A stretch of 64,000 nt of DNA from an uncultured bacterium (GCA_937905825.1 CALCXM010000025.1:29024-93023); one strand, 5' to 3'. Counted from the first letter of the stretch, positions 45,062-54,104 are shown. The notes: generated by a model from the letters alone, not told the origin. Program-made: numbers and translations.

Positions 45062-46194
45062 GCGCTTCCAAAGCACGCTACATCATGATCGGAGGCTTCC
45101 TCGGAGCCGGCAAGACCACGGCCGTGGCGGCCCTCGCCGCGCGACTCACCGCCCAGGGCCTGCGCGTCGGCTTGATCACGAACGACCAAAGCCGCGATCT
45201 GGTGGACACCTCGATCCTGCGCAAGCGCGGCTACGCGGTGGAAGAGATCGCCGGTGGATGTTTCTGTTGCCGCTTCCAATCCTTGAACGAGGCTGCCGAA
45301 CGCCTGACCGCGGAAACGAAACCGGAAATCTTCATCGCGGAACCCGTGGGTAGCTGCACGGATTTGCTCGCCACGGTCAGCTACCCCCTGCGCCGCATTC
45401 ACGGGGATCGTTTTGTGATCGCGCCCTTGAGCGTGATGGTCGACCCGGCCCGAGCCCGGCGCATCCTCGGCTTGGACAGCGGACGGTCCTTCTCCGAGAA
45501 GGTCATCTATGTCTACGAGAAGCAACTAGAAGAGGCTGGCTACATCGTCATCAACAAGTGCGATCGGTACAGCGCGCAAGAGATCGAAGAGCTGCGCGCG
45601 CGCCTCGCCGAACGCTTTCCAAGTGCGGACGTCTTGAGCGTCTCCGCCTTGGAAGAAAACGGACTCGATCCTTGGTTCGATCGCTTGCTCGAGGAGGAAG
45701 ATCACTCGGCCCCCACCATGGCCGTCGACTACCAGCTCTACGCCGAGGGAGAAGCCCTGCTCGGTTGGCTCAACCTGACCGCCAGCTTGCGTAGCGCAGA
45801 ATTGGTGGACGGCAACGCACTCTTGTTGGCCATCAGCGAGCGCGTCCTGGCCCAACTCGAAGAGCGCAGCCTGGAGATCGCGCACTTCAAGCTGACCCTC
45901 GACAGCCCCGGCGCTGGCGGCCAACTCGCGGCCCTCAGCGTGACCAGCAACCAAACCGGCATCGACGTGCGCGAGGCTTTGATCGACGGAGTGCGCGAGG
46001 GAGAGTTGATTCTGAATCTGCGCGCGGAAGCAGCCCCGGAGTTGCTCTTGGAGATTAGCCGGGAAGCTCTGGCTAAGGTCGCGGCTAGCATCCAAGGTCT
46101 ATCCATGGAGATTCAACACGAGGAACACTTCCGTCCCTCGCCTCCGGTGCCCACCCATCGCATCGAAGTCCCCGCTGAAGGAGGCGCCGCATGA
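45058..46194 (+). CDS. CobW/G3E-family GTPase
   Basis: 378 residues. Walker A GGFLGAGKTT at residues 12-21, the G3E metal-binding motif GGCFCC around residue 66, VINKCD (NKxD) near 165, and ISxxD-type switches. The C-terminal ~150 residues differ from the usual CobW C-terminal domain. G3E GTPases insert or move metals (Ni, Co, Zn, Fe) for target enzymes. Here the target may be one of the operon's Fe-S or radical SAM proteins. Coupled on both sides by ATGA. Confidence 0.9.
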   Translation: MSASKARYIMIGGFLGAGKTTAVAALAARLTAQGLRVGLITNDQSRDLVDTSILRKRGYAVEEIAGGCFCCRFQSLNEAAERLTAETKPEIFIAEPVGSCTDLLATVSYPLRRIHGDRFVIAPLSVMVDPARARRILGLDSGRSFSEKVIYVYEKQLEEAGYIVINKCDRYSAQEIEELRARLAERFPSADVLSVSALEENGLDPWFDRLLEEEDHSAPTMAVDYQLYAEGEALLGWLNLTASLRSAELVDGNALLLAISERVLAQLEERSLEIAHFKLTLDSPGAGGQLAALSVTSNQTGIDVREALIDGVREGELILNLRAEAAPELLLEISREALAKVAASIQGLSMEIQHEEHFRPSPPVPTHRIEVPAEGGAA

Positions 46195-47138
46195 GTTGCG
46201 CAGGGAAAGTGCTCTATTGCGACTGCGCCTACTCGAAGGTGCTGCCGACCCAGGTCAAGAACGAGGTGCGCGCGCGCTTGGAGGCCTCCGGTCGCGAAGT
46301 GGAAGTGGTGGCGGACCTTTGCGAGAAGTTCGGCCGCAAGGATCCATCCTTGGCGGACCACGCCTCCGATCCCGACCTCACCATTGTCGCCTGCTACCCG
46401 CGCGCGGTGCGTTGGCTGTTCCACGGATCCGGCACGCCCTTGGACCCCAAGGTTCAAGTGCACAACATGCGCGAGGACAGCGCCGCACAGATCGCCGAGG
46501 CCCTGCAGCTTCCAGAACTCGATGGGGCTCCCGAACCCTCCGGTCTGCCCAGCAAGCCCGCAGGTTGGATGCCCTGGTTCCCGGTCATCGACTACGACCG
46601 CTGCACCAACTGCATGCAGTGCTTGTCCTTCTGCCTGTTCGATGTTTACGGCACGGACTCCGAAGGCAAGATTCAGGTTCAAAACGAGGACAACTGCAAG
46701 ACGAGTTGCCCGGCCTGCAGCCGGGTTTGCCCCGACGTGGCGATCCTTTTCCCCAAGTACGCCAAGGGCCCGATCAACGGCGCTGAGGTCAAGGCCGAGG
46801 ACATCCAAAAGGAGTCCATGAAGGTCGACATCAGCTCGCTCTTGGGCGGAGACATCTACGCCTCCCTGCGCGATCGCAGCACCGCGGCCCGCAAACGCTT
46901 TTCCACGGAGCGCGACGAATCCAAGGCCCTCTTGGAGCGCAAGCGCTGCCTGAAGGAGTTGAAGGAAGCCCTCGACATCCCCGACGAAGTGTTGATGACT
47001 CTGCCCTCTGCCGGAGAAATCGAGGAACGCACACGCCGGGCTAGAGAGAAGGCCGTACGACGCCGCGCCATCTCGCAAACTGTCGCCGATCAAGAGACCG
47101 CCATGCCGGCCCCGAGTACGGAGGAATGGGACATATGA
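46191..47138 (+). CDS. 4Fe-4S protein with a HdrA-like N-terminus
   Basis: 315 residues. Residues 1-115: a Rossmann-like segment VLYCDCAYSKVLPTQVKNEV, with VEVVADLCEKFGRKD and a DLTIVACYPRAVRWLF strand, similar in outline to the start of HdrA/NuoF-associated proteins. Residues ~137-178: two 4Fe-4S motifs, CTNCMQCLSFC and CKTSCPACSRVCP. The C-terminal ~100 residues are helical and charged. Likely cytoplasmic electron donor or scaffold for the radical SAM enzyme downstream. It overlaps that gene at the ATGA near 47135. Confidence 0.75.
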   Translation: MSCAGKVLYCDCAYSKVLPTQVKNEVRARLEASGREVEVVADLCEKFGRKDPSLADHASDPDLTIVACYPRAVRWLFHGSGTPLDPKVQVHNMREDSAAQIAEALQLPELDGAPEPSGLPSKPAGWMPWFPVIDYDRCTNCMQCLSFCLFDVYGTDSEGKIQVQNEDNCKTSCPACSRVCPDVAILFPKYAKGPINGAEVKAEDIQKESMKVDISSLLGGDIYASLRDRSTAARKRFSTERDESKALLERKRCLKELKEALDIPDEVLMTLPSAGEIEERTRRAREKAVRRRAISQTVADQETAMPAPSTEEWDI

Positions 47139-48331
47139 TGCTCACCATGGCCGGGCGCATGCTGCGCTCCACGGACAAGCGCGCGCTCTGGAAGTTTGCC
47201 TACAACTTCGGTTGGAAGGGCATGCTCAGCGTGCAACGTTTCAAGCGCCGCTTGAAGCAGGGGCAAGTCTTCCCGCCCTTCCTGTACGTGTCGATCATCA
47301 ACTCCTGCAACTTGCGTTGCACGGGATGCTGGGTGGACGTGGCCGCTCCGCGCGAGATGATCTCCTTCGAGGACTGGGATCGCTTGGTGACGAACGCCAA
47401 AAAACACGGCAATCGTTTCTTCGGCATCCTGGGCGGCGAGCCGCTCATGCACCCGGACCTCGTGCGCATGTTGGAAGCCCACCCGGACTGCTACTTCCAG
47501 ATCTTCACCAACGGTCATCCCTTGACCGACGAGTTGGCGGAAAAACTGCGGCGCGTGGGCAACGCGACGCTCTTGATCAGCGTGGAAGGCTTCGAGCAGG
47601 TCAGCGACCAACGCCGCGGCCGCGAAGGGGTTTTGGACAAGACCCTGCGAGGCATTCAAACCAGCCTGCGCGCGCGCTTGATCACCGGCGTGGCCTCGAG
47701 CATCTGCCAAAGCAACTACGAGGAGCTGGTCAACGAAGAGTGGGTCGATCGCTTGATCGAACTCGGCGTGCACTACAACTGGTTCCACACCTACCGCGCC
47801 GTGGGCCCCGACGCGGCCCCCGAGTTGGCGCTTTCTCAAGAGCAGCTCTTGCGCGTGCGCAACTTCGCCGTGGAGATGCGCAACGAGAAGCCGATCGGTT
47901 TTGTGGACGCCTACTGGGACGACGAAGGTCGCGCCCTGTGTCCGGCGGCCACCGGCATCAGCCACCACATCAGCCCCTACGGCGACATCGAGCCCTGCCC
48001 CATCGTTCAGTTCGCGAATGAAACCATCCGCGACAACGATGGGGACATATTCAAAACAATGACGGAGTCACCGATGCTGGCGGACTTCCGTAAGACAGCC
48101 GCCCAAGCAACTCGTGGTTGCATCGTGCTCGAACGTCCCGACCTGTTGAAGGAAGTCGTCGAGCGCCATGGATCCCGGGACACCACGGTGCGCGGCGCGG
48201 CCATGTCTGAGTTGGAGAAGATGTCCAGCTTGCATAGCCAACACAATCCGGGAAACGAAGTCCGCGAAAAACACTGGATGTACCGCTTCGCTAAGAAGCA
48301 TTGGTTCTTCGGTTTCGGCGCCTACACCTGA
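47135..48331 (+). CDS. Radical SAM enzyme of a terpenoid-type operon
   Basis: 398 residues. The start ATG at 47135 overlaps the previous stop (ATGA) and has GAGGA 9 nt upstream; an ATG at 47126 is in frame too. The radical SAM cluster is CNLRCTGCW (C-x3-C-x2-C, near residue 59), followed by FFGILGGEPLMHPDL and LLISVEGFEQVSDQ, the GGEP and SAM-binding strands. A second Cys region (LCPAATGISHHISPYGDIEP, then CPIVQFANETI) suggests an auxiliary Fe-S site of SPASM type. It resembles HpnH-like and other lipid-linked radical SAM proteins only in general terms. It could form a C-C bond or modify a prenyl chain. Confidence 0.88.
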   Translation: MMLTMAGRMLRSTDKRALWKFAYNFGWKGMLSVQRFKRRLKQGQVFPPFLYVSIINSCNLRCTGCWVDVAAPREMISFEDWDRLVTNAKKHGNRFFGILGGEPLMHPDLVRMLEAHPDCYFQIFTNGHPLTDELAEKLRRVGNATLLISVEGFEQVSDQRRGREGVLDKTLRGIQTSLRARLITGVASSICQSNYEELVNEEWVDRLIELGVHYNWFHTYRAVGPDAAPELALSQEQLLRVRNFAVEMRNEKPIGFVDAYWDDEGRALCPAATGISHHISPYGDIEPCPIVQFANETIRDNDGDIFKTMTESPMLADFRKTAAQATRGCIVLERPDLLKEVVERHGSRDTTVRGAAMSELEKMSSLHSQHNPGNEVREKHWMYRFAKKHWFFGFGAYT

Positions 48332-48336
48332 TTCTT

Positions 48337-50256
48337 ATGAGTGTTCCAAAAAACATGATGGCCTTCACCCCCGACCCCTTGCTCGGTTTCGACGGGGAAG
48401 CCTTGCACGGCACCTCCGCGGCAGAAACCTTGGCCGAAGCGCAAGCAGTGGCTGAGAAGGCGGAGGAGATCAAGAACCCCAAGACCGGACTCCGCAGCGT
48501 TTTGGTGGGCGGTCCGAATCCGATTCGTCTGCCTCCCAAGCTGCCGATGATGCGCGTGCGCCCGGCGCAGTCGAACATCCCCAACAAGCGCGCTGAGCGC
48601 GATGCGATCAAGAGCGCGGCAGCCCTACGTTGTGCGCGGGAAGGTCTCGTGGCCCCCGTGGCACTCGATCAACTGCGCGTGCAAGCCCTGGCTCTCTGCA
48701 AGGAGATCGGGCTCGATGTGCGCTTCGCCAACTACGCCGCGGTGCTTTTGAACAACGAGGTCTGGCGCGACGGCTTGGCCCAGGTCCCCTACGAGAAGCG
48801 TCTGTTGCTGGTGCCCAAGTGCCTGCGCGTGGAAGATCACTGCCCGGCGCCCTTCGACAGCTTCGGCATGCTCTGCAAAGAGTGCGGCCTGTGCTCGATC
48901 GAGGACCTGGCCCGGGAGGCGGAGGAACTCGGTTACGCCGTTTTGGTTGCGGAAGGTTCCGCCATCGTGCGCGCCATGATCGAGACCGGTTCGATCGAAG
49001 CGATCGTGGGCGTCTCTTGCCTGAACGTGCTCGAGAAGTGCTTCCCGCACATGGAAGCCGTGGCGATCCCCGGCATGTCGATCCCGCTCTTGCAGGATGA
49101 CTGCCGCGAAACGAACGTGGACCTGGACCAAGTGCGCGATTTGATCCACCTCTCCGCCGAAGACAAGACCTACCGCCTGGACCTCGAGGGCCTCAAGGGC
49201 ACCGTGCGTTCTTGGTTCGAGCCCGAGAGTTTGGAAGAGATCATGAGTCCTTCCCTCGGCATCGGCCAAGAGACGGACGCCATCGCCCGGGAGTGGCTGG
49301 CCCAAGCGGGCAAGCGTTGGCGCCCCTACCTCGCCACGTGCATGTGGGTGGCGCTCTCCAGCGAAGGCCGCAGCGAGTCCCCGGTCATGCCCTCCGACCT
49401 CAAGAAGCTCGCGGTGGCCGTGGAGTGCTTCCACAAGGCCAGCTTGATTCACGACGACATCGAAGACGGCGACCTCATTCGCTACGGCAAGCAAACCCTG
49501 CACGCCAAACACGGGGAGGCCATCGCCATCAACGTGGGCGACCTGTTGCTCGGCGAAGGCTACCGCTTGATGGGCGAGCTGGACGTGTCCGCGGAGACCC
49601 GCGCGGCCCTGATGGCGGAAGCGGCTCGCGGTCACGTGGCCCTTTCCCGGGGCCAAGGGGCGGAGCTGTACTGGACCCACAACCCGCGGGTCCTGAGCTC
49701 CGTGGAAGTGCTCGGCATCTTCCGCGAGAAGACCGCTCCCGCCTTCGAAGTGGCTTTGCGTGTGGGTGCGCTGTTTGCCGGTGCGGACGAGAATGTGCAC
49801 TCGGTGATCGGCCCCTACTCAGAAGCCCTGGGCATCGCCTACCAGATCCGCGACGACATCGACGACTTCTTCGGCGAGGGCGATTCGGACGACCTCTCGG
49901 ACATGCGCCCCTCCTTGATCATGGCCATCGCCCGCAAGCGTGCCCAGGCGCAGGAGCACGTGCAGATGCTCGATGACCTTTGGCTGCGCAAGATCGCCCC
50001 GGATTCCGTGCGGGAAAGCTTGCATGCCTACCTCGAGCAAGAGAAGGTCATCTCCAAGGTTCGTGAACTGAGCGACGCCTACGAGCACGAAGCCGTGCGC
50101 TCCCTCAGTCCCGTGAACCACAGCACCGTCAAGGGTCTCTTGCGTCGAGTGATCGGCAAGATCTTCGGCAACGAGAACCTCATCGAAGGGTACTGCAGTG
50201 AGTTTGAGGCTCGAAATGTTGCAGGTCGCGCGCCTAGCGCGAACTCTGCTAGCTGA
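48337..50256 (+). CDS. DUF116-polyprenyl synthase fusion
   Basis: 639 residues. Residues ~95-250: a DUF116-type Cys-rich domain (LLLVPKCLRVEDHCPAPFDS, then MLCKECGLCSIEDL and a GYAVLVAEGSAIV strand). Residues ~290-620: a trans-isoprenyl diphosphate synthase with both Asp-rich motifs, SLIHDDIEDGD (~370) and YQIRDDIDDFFGEG (~505), and the GKRWRPYLATCMW start typical of the family. It makes a linear isoprenyl diphosphate of unknown length. ATG at 48337, 5 nt after the previous stop. It overlaps the next gene by ~40-60 nt. The fusion with DUF116 is unusual. Confidence 0.9.
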   Translation: MSVPKNMMAFTPDPLLGFDGEALHGTSAAETLAEAQAVAEKAEEIKNPKTGLRSVLVGGPNPIRLPPKLPMMRVRPAQSNIPNKRAERDAIKSAAALRCAREGLVAPVALDQLRVQALALCKEIGLDVRFANYAAVLLNNEVWRDGLAQVPYEKRLLLVPKCLRVEDHCPAPFDSFGMLCKECGLCSIEDLAREAEELGYAVLVAEGSAIVRAMIETGSIEAIVGVSCLNVLEKCFPHMEAVAIPGMSIPLLQDDCRETNVDLDQVRDLIHLSAEDKTYRLDLEGLKGTVRSWFEPESLEEIMSPSLGIGQETDAIAREWLAQAGKRWRPYLATCMWVALSSEGRSESPVMPSDLKKLAVAVECFHKASLIHDDIEDGDLIRYGKQTLHAKHGEAIAINVGDLLLGEGYRLMGELDVSAETRAALMAEAARGHVALSRGQGAELYWTHNPRVLSSVEVLGIFREKTAPAFEVALRVGALFAGADENVHSVIGPYSEALGIAYQIRDDIDDFFGEGDSDDLSDMRPSLIMAIARKRAQAQEHVQMLDDLWLRKIAPDSVRESLHAYLEQEKVISKVRELSDAYEHEAVRSLSPVNHSTVKGLLRRVIGKIFGNENLIEGYCSEFEARNVAGRAPSANSAS

Positions 50257-51088
50257 CGCCACGCCGAAAGTGGTGGCCTTCCTCGAAGGCCAATTGGCTG
50301 AGGACGGTGGCGCCTGCGACCGCTCGGGCAAGAGCGATCTGTACTACACAGCCTTCGCCCTCGATTGCTTGATCGCCTTGGAGCAAGAGCTTCCCGTGCA
50401 GCGCGTGCGGCCTTACCTGGAACAGTTTGGCGGCGGGCTCGACCTGGACCTCGTGCACAAGGCCTGTCTCGTGCGCTGTTGGAAAGCGCTCGGGGTGGGC
50501 TGGCCCAATGCGGAATTCCAAGGGGCCATGATCGAGGACTTGGAGAACCATCGCTGCACGGATGGTGGTTACTCCATGATGACGAAACAGCCCCAAGGCA
50601 CCCTCTACCACGCATTCTTAGCCCTTGGGATTTACCAAGACTTCGGGGTGGAGATTCCGAACAAAGCGGCGCTGCTCGCGAGCTTCAGCGCCCTGCGTTC
50701 CGCGGACGGAGGCTACGGCAACTCGGCCGCCATGAACATGGGGACGACGCCCTCCACCGCCGCCGCCGCCGCGCTCATGATGCAGCTGCAAGCGCCCGTG
50801 GATTCGAAGGTCGGCGAGTGGATGCTCGCCATGCAACACCCCCAAGGGGGCTTTCGCGCCTCGCCGCAAACTCCCCTGCCGGACTTGCTCTCCACGGGCA
50901 CGGCCTTGCACGCCTTGGCGAGCATGGGACTCGACATCGGCGAGCGGCGCGAGATCACCTTGGACTTCATGGACAGCCTGTGGAGCGGCGACGCATTCTA
51001 CGCCTTTTGGGAGGACGAGGACTTGGATGTGGAGTACGTGTATTACGCGTTGCTCGCGCTCGGACATCTCTCCTTGGGTCCGGCGTGA
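50216..51088 (+). CDS. Alpha-toroid prenyltransferase/terpene-cyclase-like protein
   Basis: 290 residues from the ATG at 50216; a GTG at 50198 would add six residues. It has the QW-like repeats of the prenyltransferase-beta / squalene cyclase superfamily: HRCTDGGYSMMTKQPQGTLY, SALRSADGGYGNSAAMNMG and MQHPQGGFRASPQTPLPDLL. No D-x-D-D motif is present, so it is unlikely to be a class II cyclase alone; it may bind prenyl chains or pair with the next gene. Its last four bases overlap the next start (GTGA). Confidence 0.8.
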   Translation: MLQVARLARTLLADATPKVVAFLEGQLAEDGGACDRSGKSDLYYTAFALDCLIALEQELPVQRVRPYLEQFGGGLDLDLVHKACLVRCWKALGVGWPNAEFQGAMIEDLENHRCTDGGYSMMTKQPQGTLYHAFLALGIYQDFGVEIPNKAALLASFSALRSADGGYGNSAAMNMGTTPSTAAAAALMMQLQAPVDSKVGEWMLAMQHPQGGFRASPQTPLPDLLSTGTALHALASMGLDIGERREITLDFMDSLWSGDAFYAFWEDEDLDVEYVYYALLALGHLSLGPA

Positions 51089-52911
51089 GCTCCCCGGAGG
51101 CGATCCGCAAGACCCTCTCGCGCGGCCGCGAACGGCTGCTTGCGGAGCGCGAAGCTGGGGGCTGGTGGAAGGGCGAACTCTCCTCGAGCGCGCTCTCCAC
51201 GGCGACCGCCTGCACGGCGCTCTCCATGGCCGGGGAAGCCGAAGACCAAGGCCGAGTGCGCGCTGCACAAGCGTGGTTGGCGGCCCACCAAAACGCAGAC
51301 GGCGGTTACGGGGACACCGTGGATAGCCCCAGCAACTTGAGCACCAGCGCCTTGGCTTGGATGGCCCTTGGGCAAGGCTCGACCGTGGAAGGCGAGAGCC
51401 GTTCGCGGGTGGCCCTTTGGCTTCGGCAGCGTTTGGGCGGATTGGGACCAAAGGAGCTCGCCAAGGGCCTGCGCGAGGTCTACGCCGATGACCACACCTT
51501 CGCTGTTCCAATCCAAGTCGCGTGCACCGCAGGGGGTTGTTTTGACAAGCAGTCCAAACCCTGGCGCGCCATCCCACGCTTGCCCTACGAGCTAGCGGCC
51601 CTGCCCGGGGTGCTGTTCAAGTGGCTCGGCTTGCCGGTCGTGAGCTATGCCCTGCCGGCCTTGATCGCCATCGGTCAAGCGATCGAAAGCCAGCGTCCCA
51701 GTCGGAATCCGCTCACTCGTTGCTTGCGTTGGGCAACCCGTGGCGCGACCTTGAGGAAGCTCGAACGCATCCAACCCCACGGGGGCGGCTACTTGGAAGC
51801 CACACCACTCACGAGTTTCGTGGTGCTCAGCTTGGTCAGTTGCGGGCAGGCAGGTCACGCCGTTGTGCGCGAAGGCCTAGGGTTCCTGCGCAACTCCATG
51901 CGTGCGGATGGATCTTGGCCCATCGATAGCGATCTCGCCACCTGGCTCAGCACTTTGGCGATCAACGCCCTCGCCGCGAACGGAGACCTCGAGCAGCACC
52001 TAGACGAACACGCCCGCCAAGCCCTGGGAACCTGGCTGCACCAGCAGCAACACCAAAGGGTGCATGCCTACACCGGCGCGGCCCCCGGCGGTTGGGCCTG
52101 GACCCCCTTACCCGGTGGCGTGCCCGATGCGGACGACACTCCGGGCGCTTTGCTGGCCCTAGCGAACCTCGGATTGGGCACGGAAAAAAGCAACGCAGCG
52201 GCCGCCTTATGGCTCTGCGACTTGCAGAACAAGGACGGTGGCATGCCGACCTTTTGCAAGGGGTGGGGCAGGTTGCCTTTCGATGCCAGTTGTCCGGATC
52301 TCTCCGCCCATGCCCTGCGCGCTTGGCATCGGGTAGGAAGCAAAAGCTTGAGCGCGAAAGAAGTGCAGCGCTTGCAGGGCGCCCAGGCGCGCACCCGCGA
52401 GTACTTGATGGCCTGCCAAGAACCCCGGGGAACCTGGGTCCCGCTTTGGTTTGGTAACCAACACACCCCCCAACAAACCAACCCGGTTTACGGAACGTCT
52501 CGGGTCCTGCGCGCGGTGCACACGAGTTCCGATGGGCCCTGGAGAGCCGCCCTGCAACGGGCACTCACTTGGCTCTTGTCCGCACAAAATACCGACGGCG
52601 GATTCGGCGGCGACGTCGGCATCTCTTCCACCCTCGAGGAAACAGGCTTGGCATTGGAAGCCCTAGGGGAAGCCGCCAAAGCAGGTCTCGCTCCGCAGCC
52701 CTCTGCCCCCCACAACCTGCTTGAGGCCATGCGGCGCGGGGCCGAGTACTTAGCCGAAGCCACCTGCGAGGGCACGCAGTTTGATCCACAACCGATTGGT
52801 TTGTACTTTGCGAAGCTCTGGTACTCCGAACGGCTCTACCCGCTGATCTTCAGCGTCTCGGCCTTGGAGCTCTGCCAACCCTACTTGGTTGGAGCCACTG
52901 TTCCCCGATGA
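51085..52911 (+). CDS. Squalene-hopene-cyclase-like terpene cyclase
   Basis: 608 residues from GTG at 51085 (the frame is open much further upstream, inside the previous gene). QW-type repeats occur throughout: HQNADGGYGDTVDSPSN, CDLQNKDGGMPTFCKGWG and SAQNTDGGFGGDVG. The catalytic class II motif is DADDT near residue 348, close to the position of D-x-D-D in bacterial squalene-hopene cyclase. A later stretch, TWVPLWFGNQHTPQQTNPVY, is the substrate-exit segment seen in cyclases. It is somewhat shorter than squalene-hopene cyclases (630-720). It probably cyclises the product of the preceding prenyl synthase. Coupled to the next gene by ATGA. Confidence 0.9.
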   Translation: MSSPEAIRKTLSRGRERLLAEREAGGWWKGELSSSALSTATACTALSMAGEAEDQGRVRAAQAWLAAHQNADGGYGDTVDSPSNLSTSALAWMALGQGSTVEGESRSRVALWLRQRLGGLGPKELAKGLREVYADDHTFAVPIQVACTAGGCFDKQSKPWRAIPRLPYELAALPGVLFKWLGLPVVSYALPALIAIGQAIESQRPSRNPLTRCLRWATRGATLRKLERIQPHGGGYLEATPLTSFVVLSLVSCGQAGHAVVREGLGFLRNSMRADGSWPIDSDLATWLSTLAINALAANGDLEQHLDEHARQALGTWLHQQQHQRVHAYTGAAPGGWAWTPLPGGVPDADDTPGALLALANLGLGTEKSNAAAALWLCDLQNKDGGMPTFCKGWGRLPFDASCPDLSAHALRAWHRVGSKSLSAKEVQRLQGAQARTREYLMACQEPRGTWVPLWFGNQHTPQQTNPVYGTSRVLRAVHTSSDGPWRAALQRALTWLLSAQNTDGGFGGDVGISSTLEETGLALEALGEAAKAGLAPQPSAPHNLLEAMRRGAEYLAEATCEGTQFDPQPIGLYFAKLWYSERLYPLIFSVSALELCQPYLVGATVPR

Positions 52912-54104
52912 CCCAACAGCCCATCTACCTGGACAACGCGGCCAGCACCCCCTTGGACGAGCGGGTGTTGGCGGCCATGCTGCCCTACCTGACGAGCGAG
53001 TACGGCAACGCGGCCAGCCGTCATCACTCCATGGGCCGCGCCGCCGCAGCGGCTGTGCAAACGGCCCGCGAGCAACTCGCTCAGCTGCTTGGCGCGGACC
53101 CGCGCGAGATCGTGTTCACAAGCGGCGCCACGGAGTCCAACAACCTGGCGCTCAAGGGCGTGGCCGGCGCGCGCGCCTACGCACAGCAGCCCAAGCACCT
53201 GGTCAGCGCGCGCACGGAACATCACGCGATTCTCGATCCCTTGCTCAGCCTGGAAGAGCAGGCTGGTTTTCAGATCACGCGCCTTTCCGTGAATAGCGCT
53301 GGCGCCATCGACCTGGCGGACTTGGAACGCGCTCTGCAGGACAAGCCGCGGCTCGTCTCCCTGATGCACGTGAACAACGAGATTGGCGCGCTGCATCCCT
53401 TGCGAGCGATCGGCGAACGCTGCCGAGCGGCGGGGGTGCTCTTTCACACGGACGCCAGTCAATCCGTCGGCAAGCTGCCGATCGATGTGAATGAAATGCG
53501 GGTGGACCTGCTCAGCTTGTCCGCTCACAAGTTCTATGGTCCGAAGGGAGTCGGCGCGCTCTATCTGCGGCGCAGCTCGCCACGGGTGCGTTGTGCGCCG
53601 CTCTTCGACGGCGGTGGCCACGAGGGCGACAGGCGCTCAGGGACCTTGAACGTTCCCGGGATCGTTGGGCTCGGTGCGGCCGCGGAGATTTGCGGTCGAG
53701 AGATGACAGCGGAAGCCGCGCGCTTGAAAACCATGGCGGAGCGTTTCGAATCAGAACTGCGAAGCCGACTCGGCGGAGTCCAGCGCAACGGTGCTTCGCA
53801 ACAGTGCCTGCCTTCCCTTTTGAACCTGCACTTCGAGGGAGTCGATGCGGAGTCGCTTTTGAGGCGCCTCACCAGCGTCTGCGCCAGTTCGAGCTCCGCC
53901 TGCACCAGCTCGCGAATGCAGGAGAGTCATGTGCTACGCGCCTTGGGACTCTCTGAGGATCGCATCTCCGGAAGCCTGCGGATCTCTCTCGGACGCAGCA
54001 CGAGCGACGACGACTTGGTGCGCGCACTCGACGAACTCGAGTTGGCCGTGCGCCAGGAACGAGCCCAAGGCCCCCAGGATCTTTGCAACCTCGACGCCCC
54101 ATGA
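52908..54104 (+). CDS. Cysteine desulfurase (NifS/IscS type)
   Basis: 398 residues. PLP-binding Lys in LSLSAHKFYGPKGVGALYLR (~206), the substrate His in ARTEHHAILDPL, and the active-site Cys in ASSSSACTSSRMQESHV (~331): the spacing is that of IscS. The C-terminal end looks normal. It supplies sulfur, most likely for the operon's Fe-S proteins or lipoyl cofactor. ATGA overlap with the cyclase gene. No other isc or suf gene is next to it. Confidence 0.93.
   Translation: MTQQPIYLDNAASTPLDERVLAAMLPYLTSEYGNAASRHHSMGRAAAAAVQTAREQLAQLLGADPREIVFTSGATESNNLALKGVAGARAYAQQPKHLVSARTEHHAILDPLLSLEEQAGFQITRLSVNSAGAIDLADLERALQDKPRLVSLMHVNNEIGALHPLRAIGERCRAAGVLFHTDASQSVGKLPIDVNEMRVDLLSLSAHKFYGPKGVGALYLRRSSPRVRCAPLFDGGGHEGDRRSGTLNVPGIVGLGAAAEICGREMTAEAARLKTMAERFESELRSRLGGVQRNGASQQCLPSLLNLHFEGVDAESLLRRLTSVCASSSSACTSSRMQESHVLRALGLSEDRISGSLRISLGRSTSDDDLVRALDELELAVRQERAQGPQDLCNLDAP

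Noticed and set aside
50365..51084. Extension of the cyclase-like frame to 848 codons
   Set aside because: Overlaps the preceding alpha-toroid gene completely; the GTG at 51085 with GTGA overlap gives a normal cyclase length and motif position.
44585..54104. Interpretation as an ordinary hopanoid (hpn) cluster
   Set aside because: A cyclase-like and a radical SAM gene are present, but the squalene-forming hpnC/D/E genes are not, while a lipoyl carrier, G3E GTPase and DUF116 fusion are.
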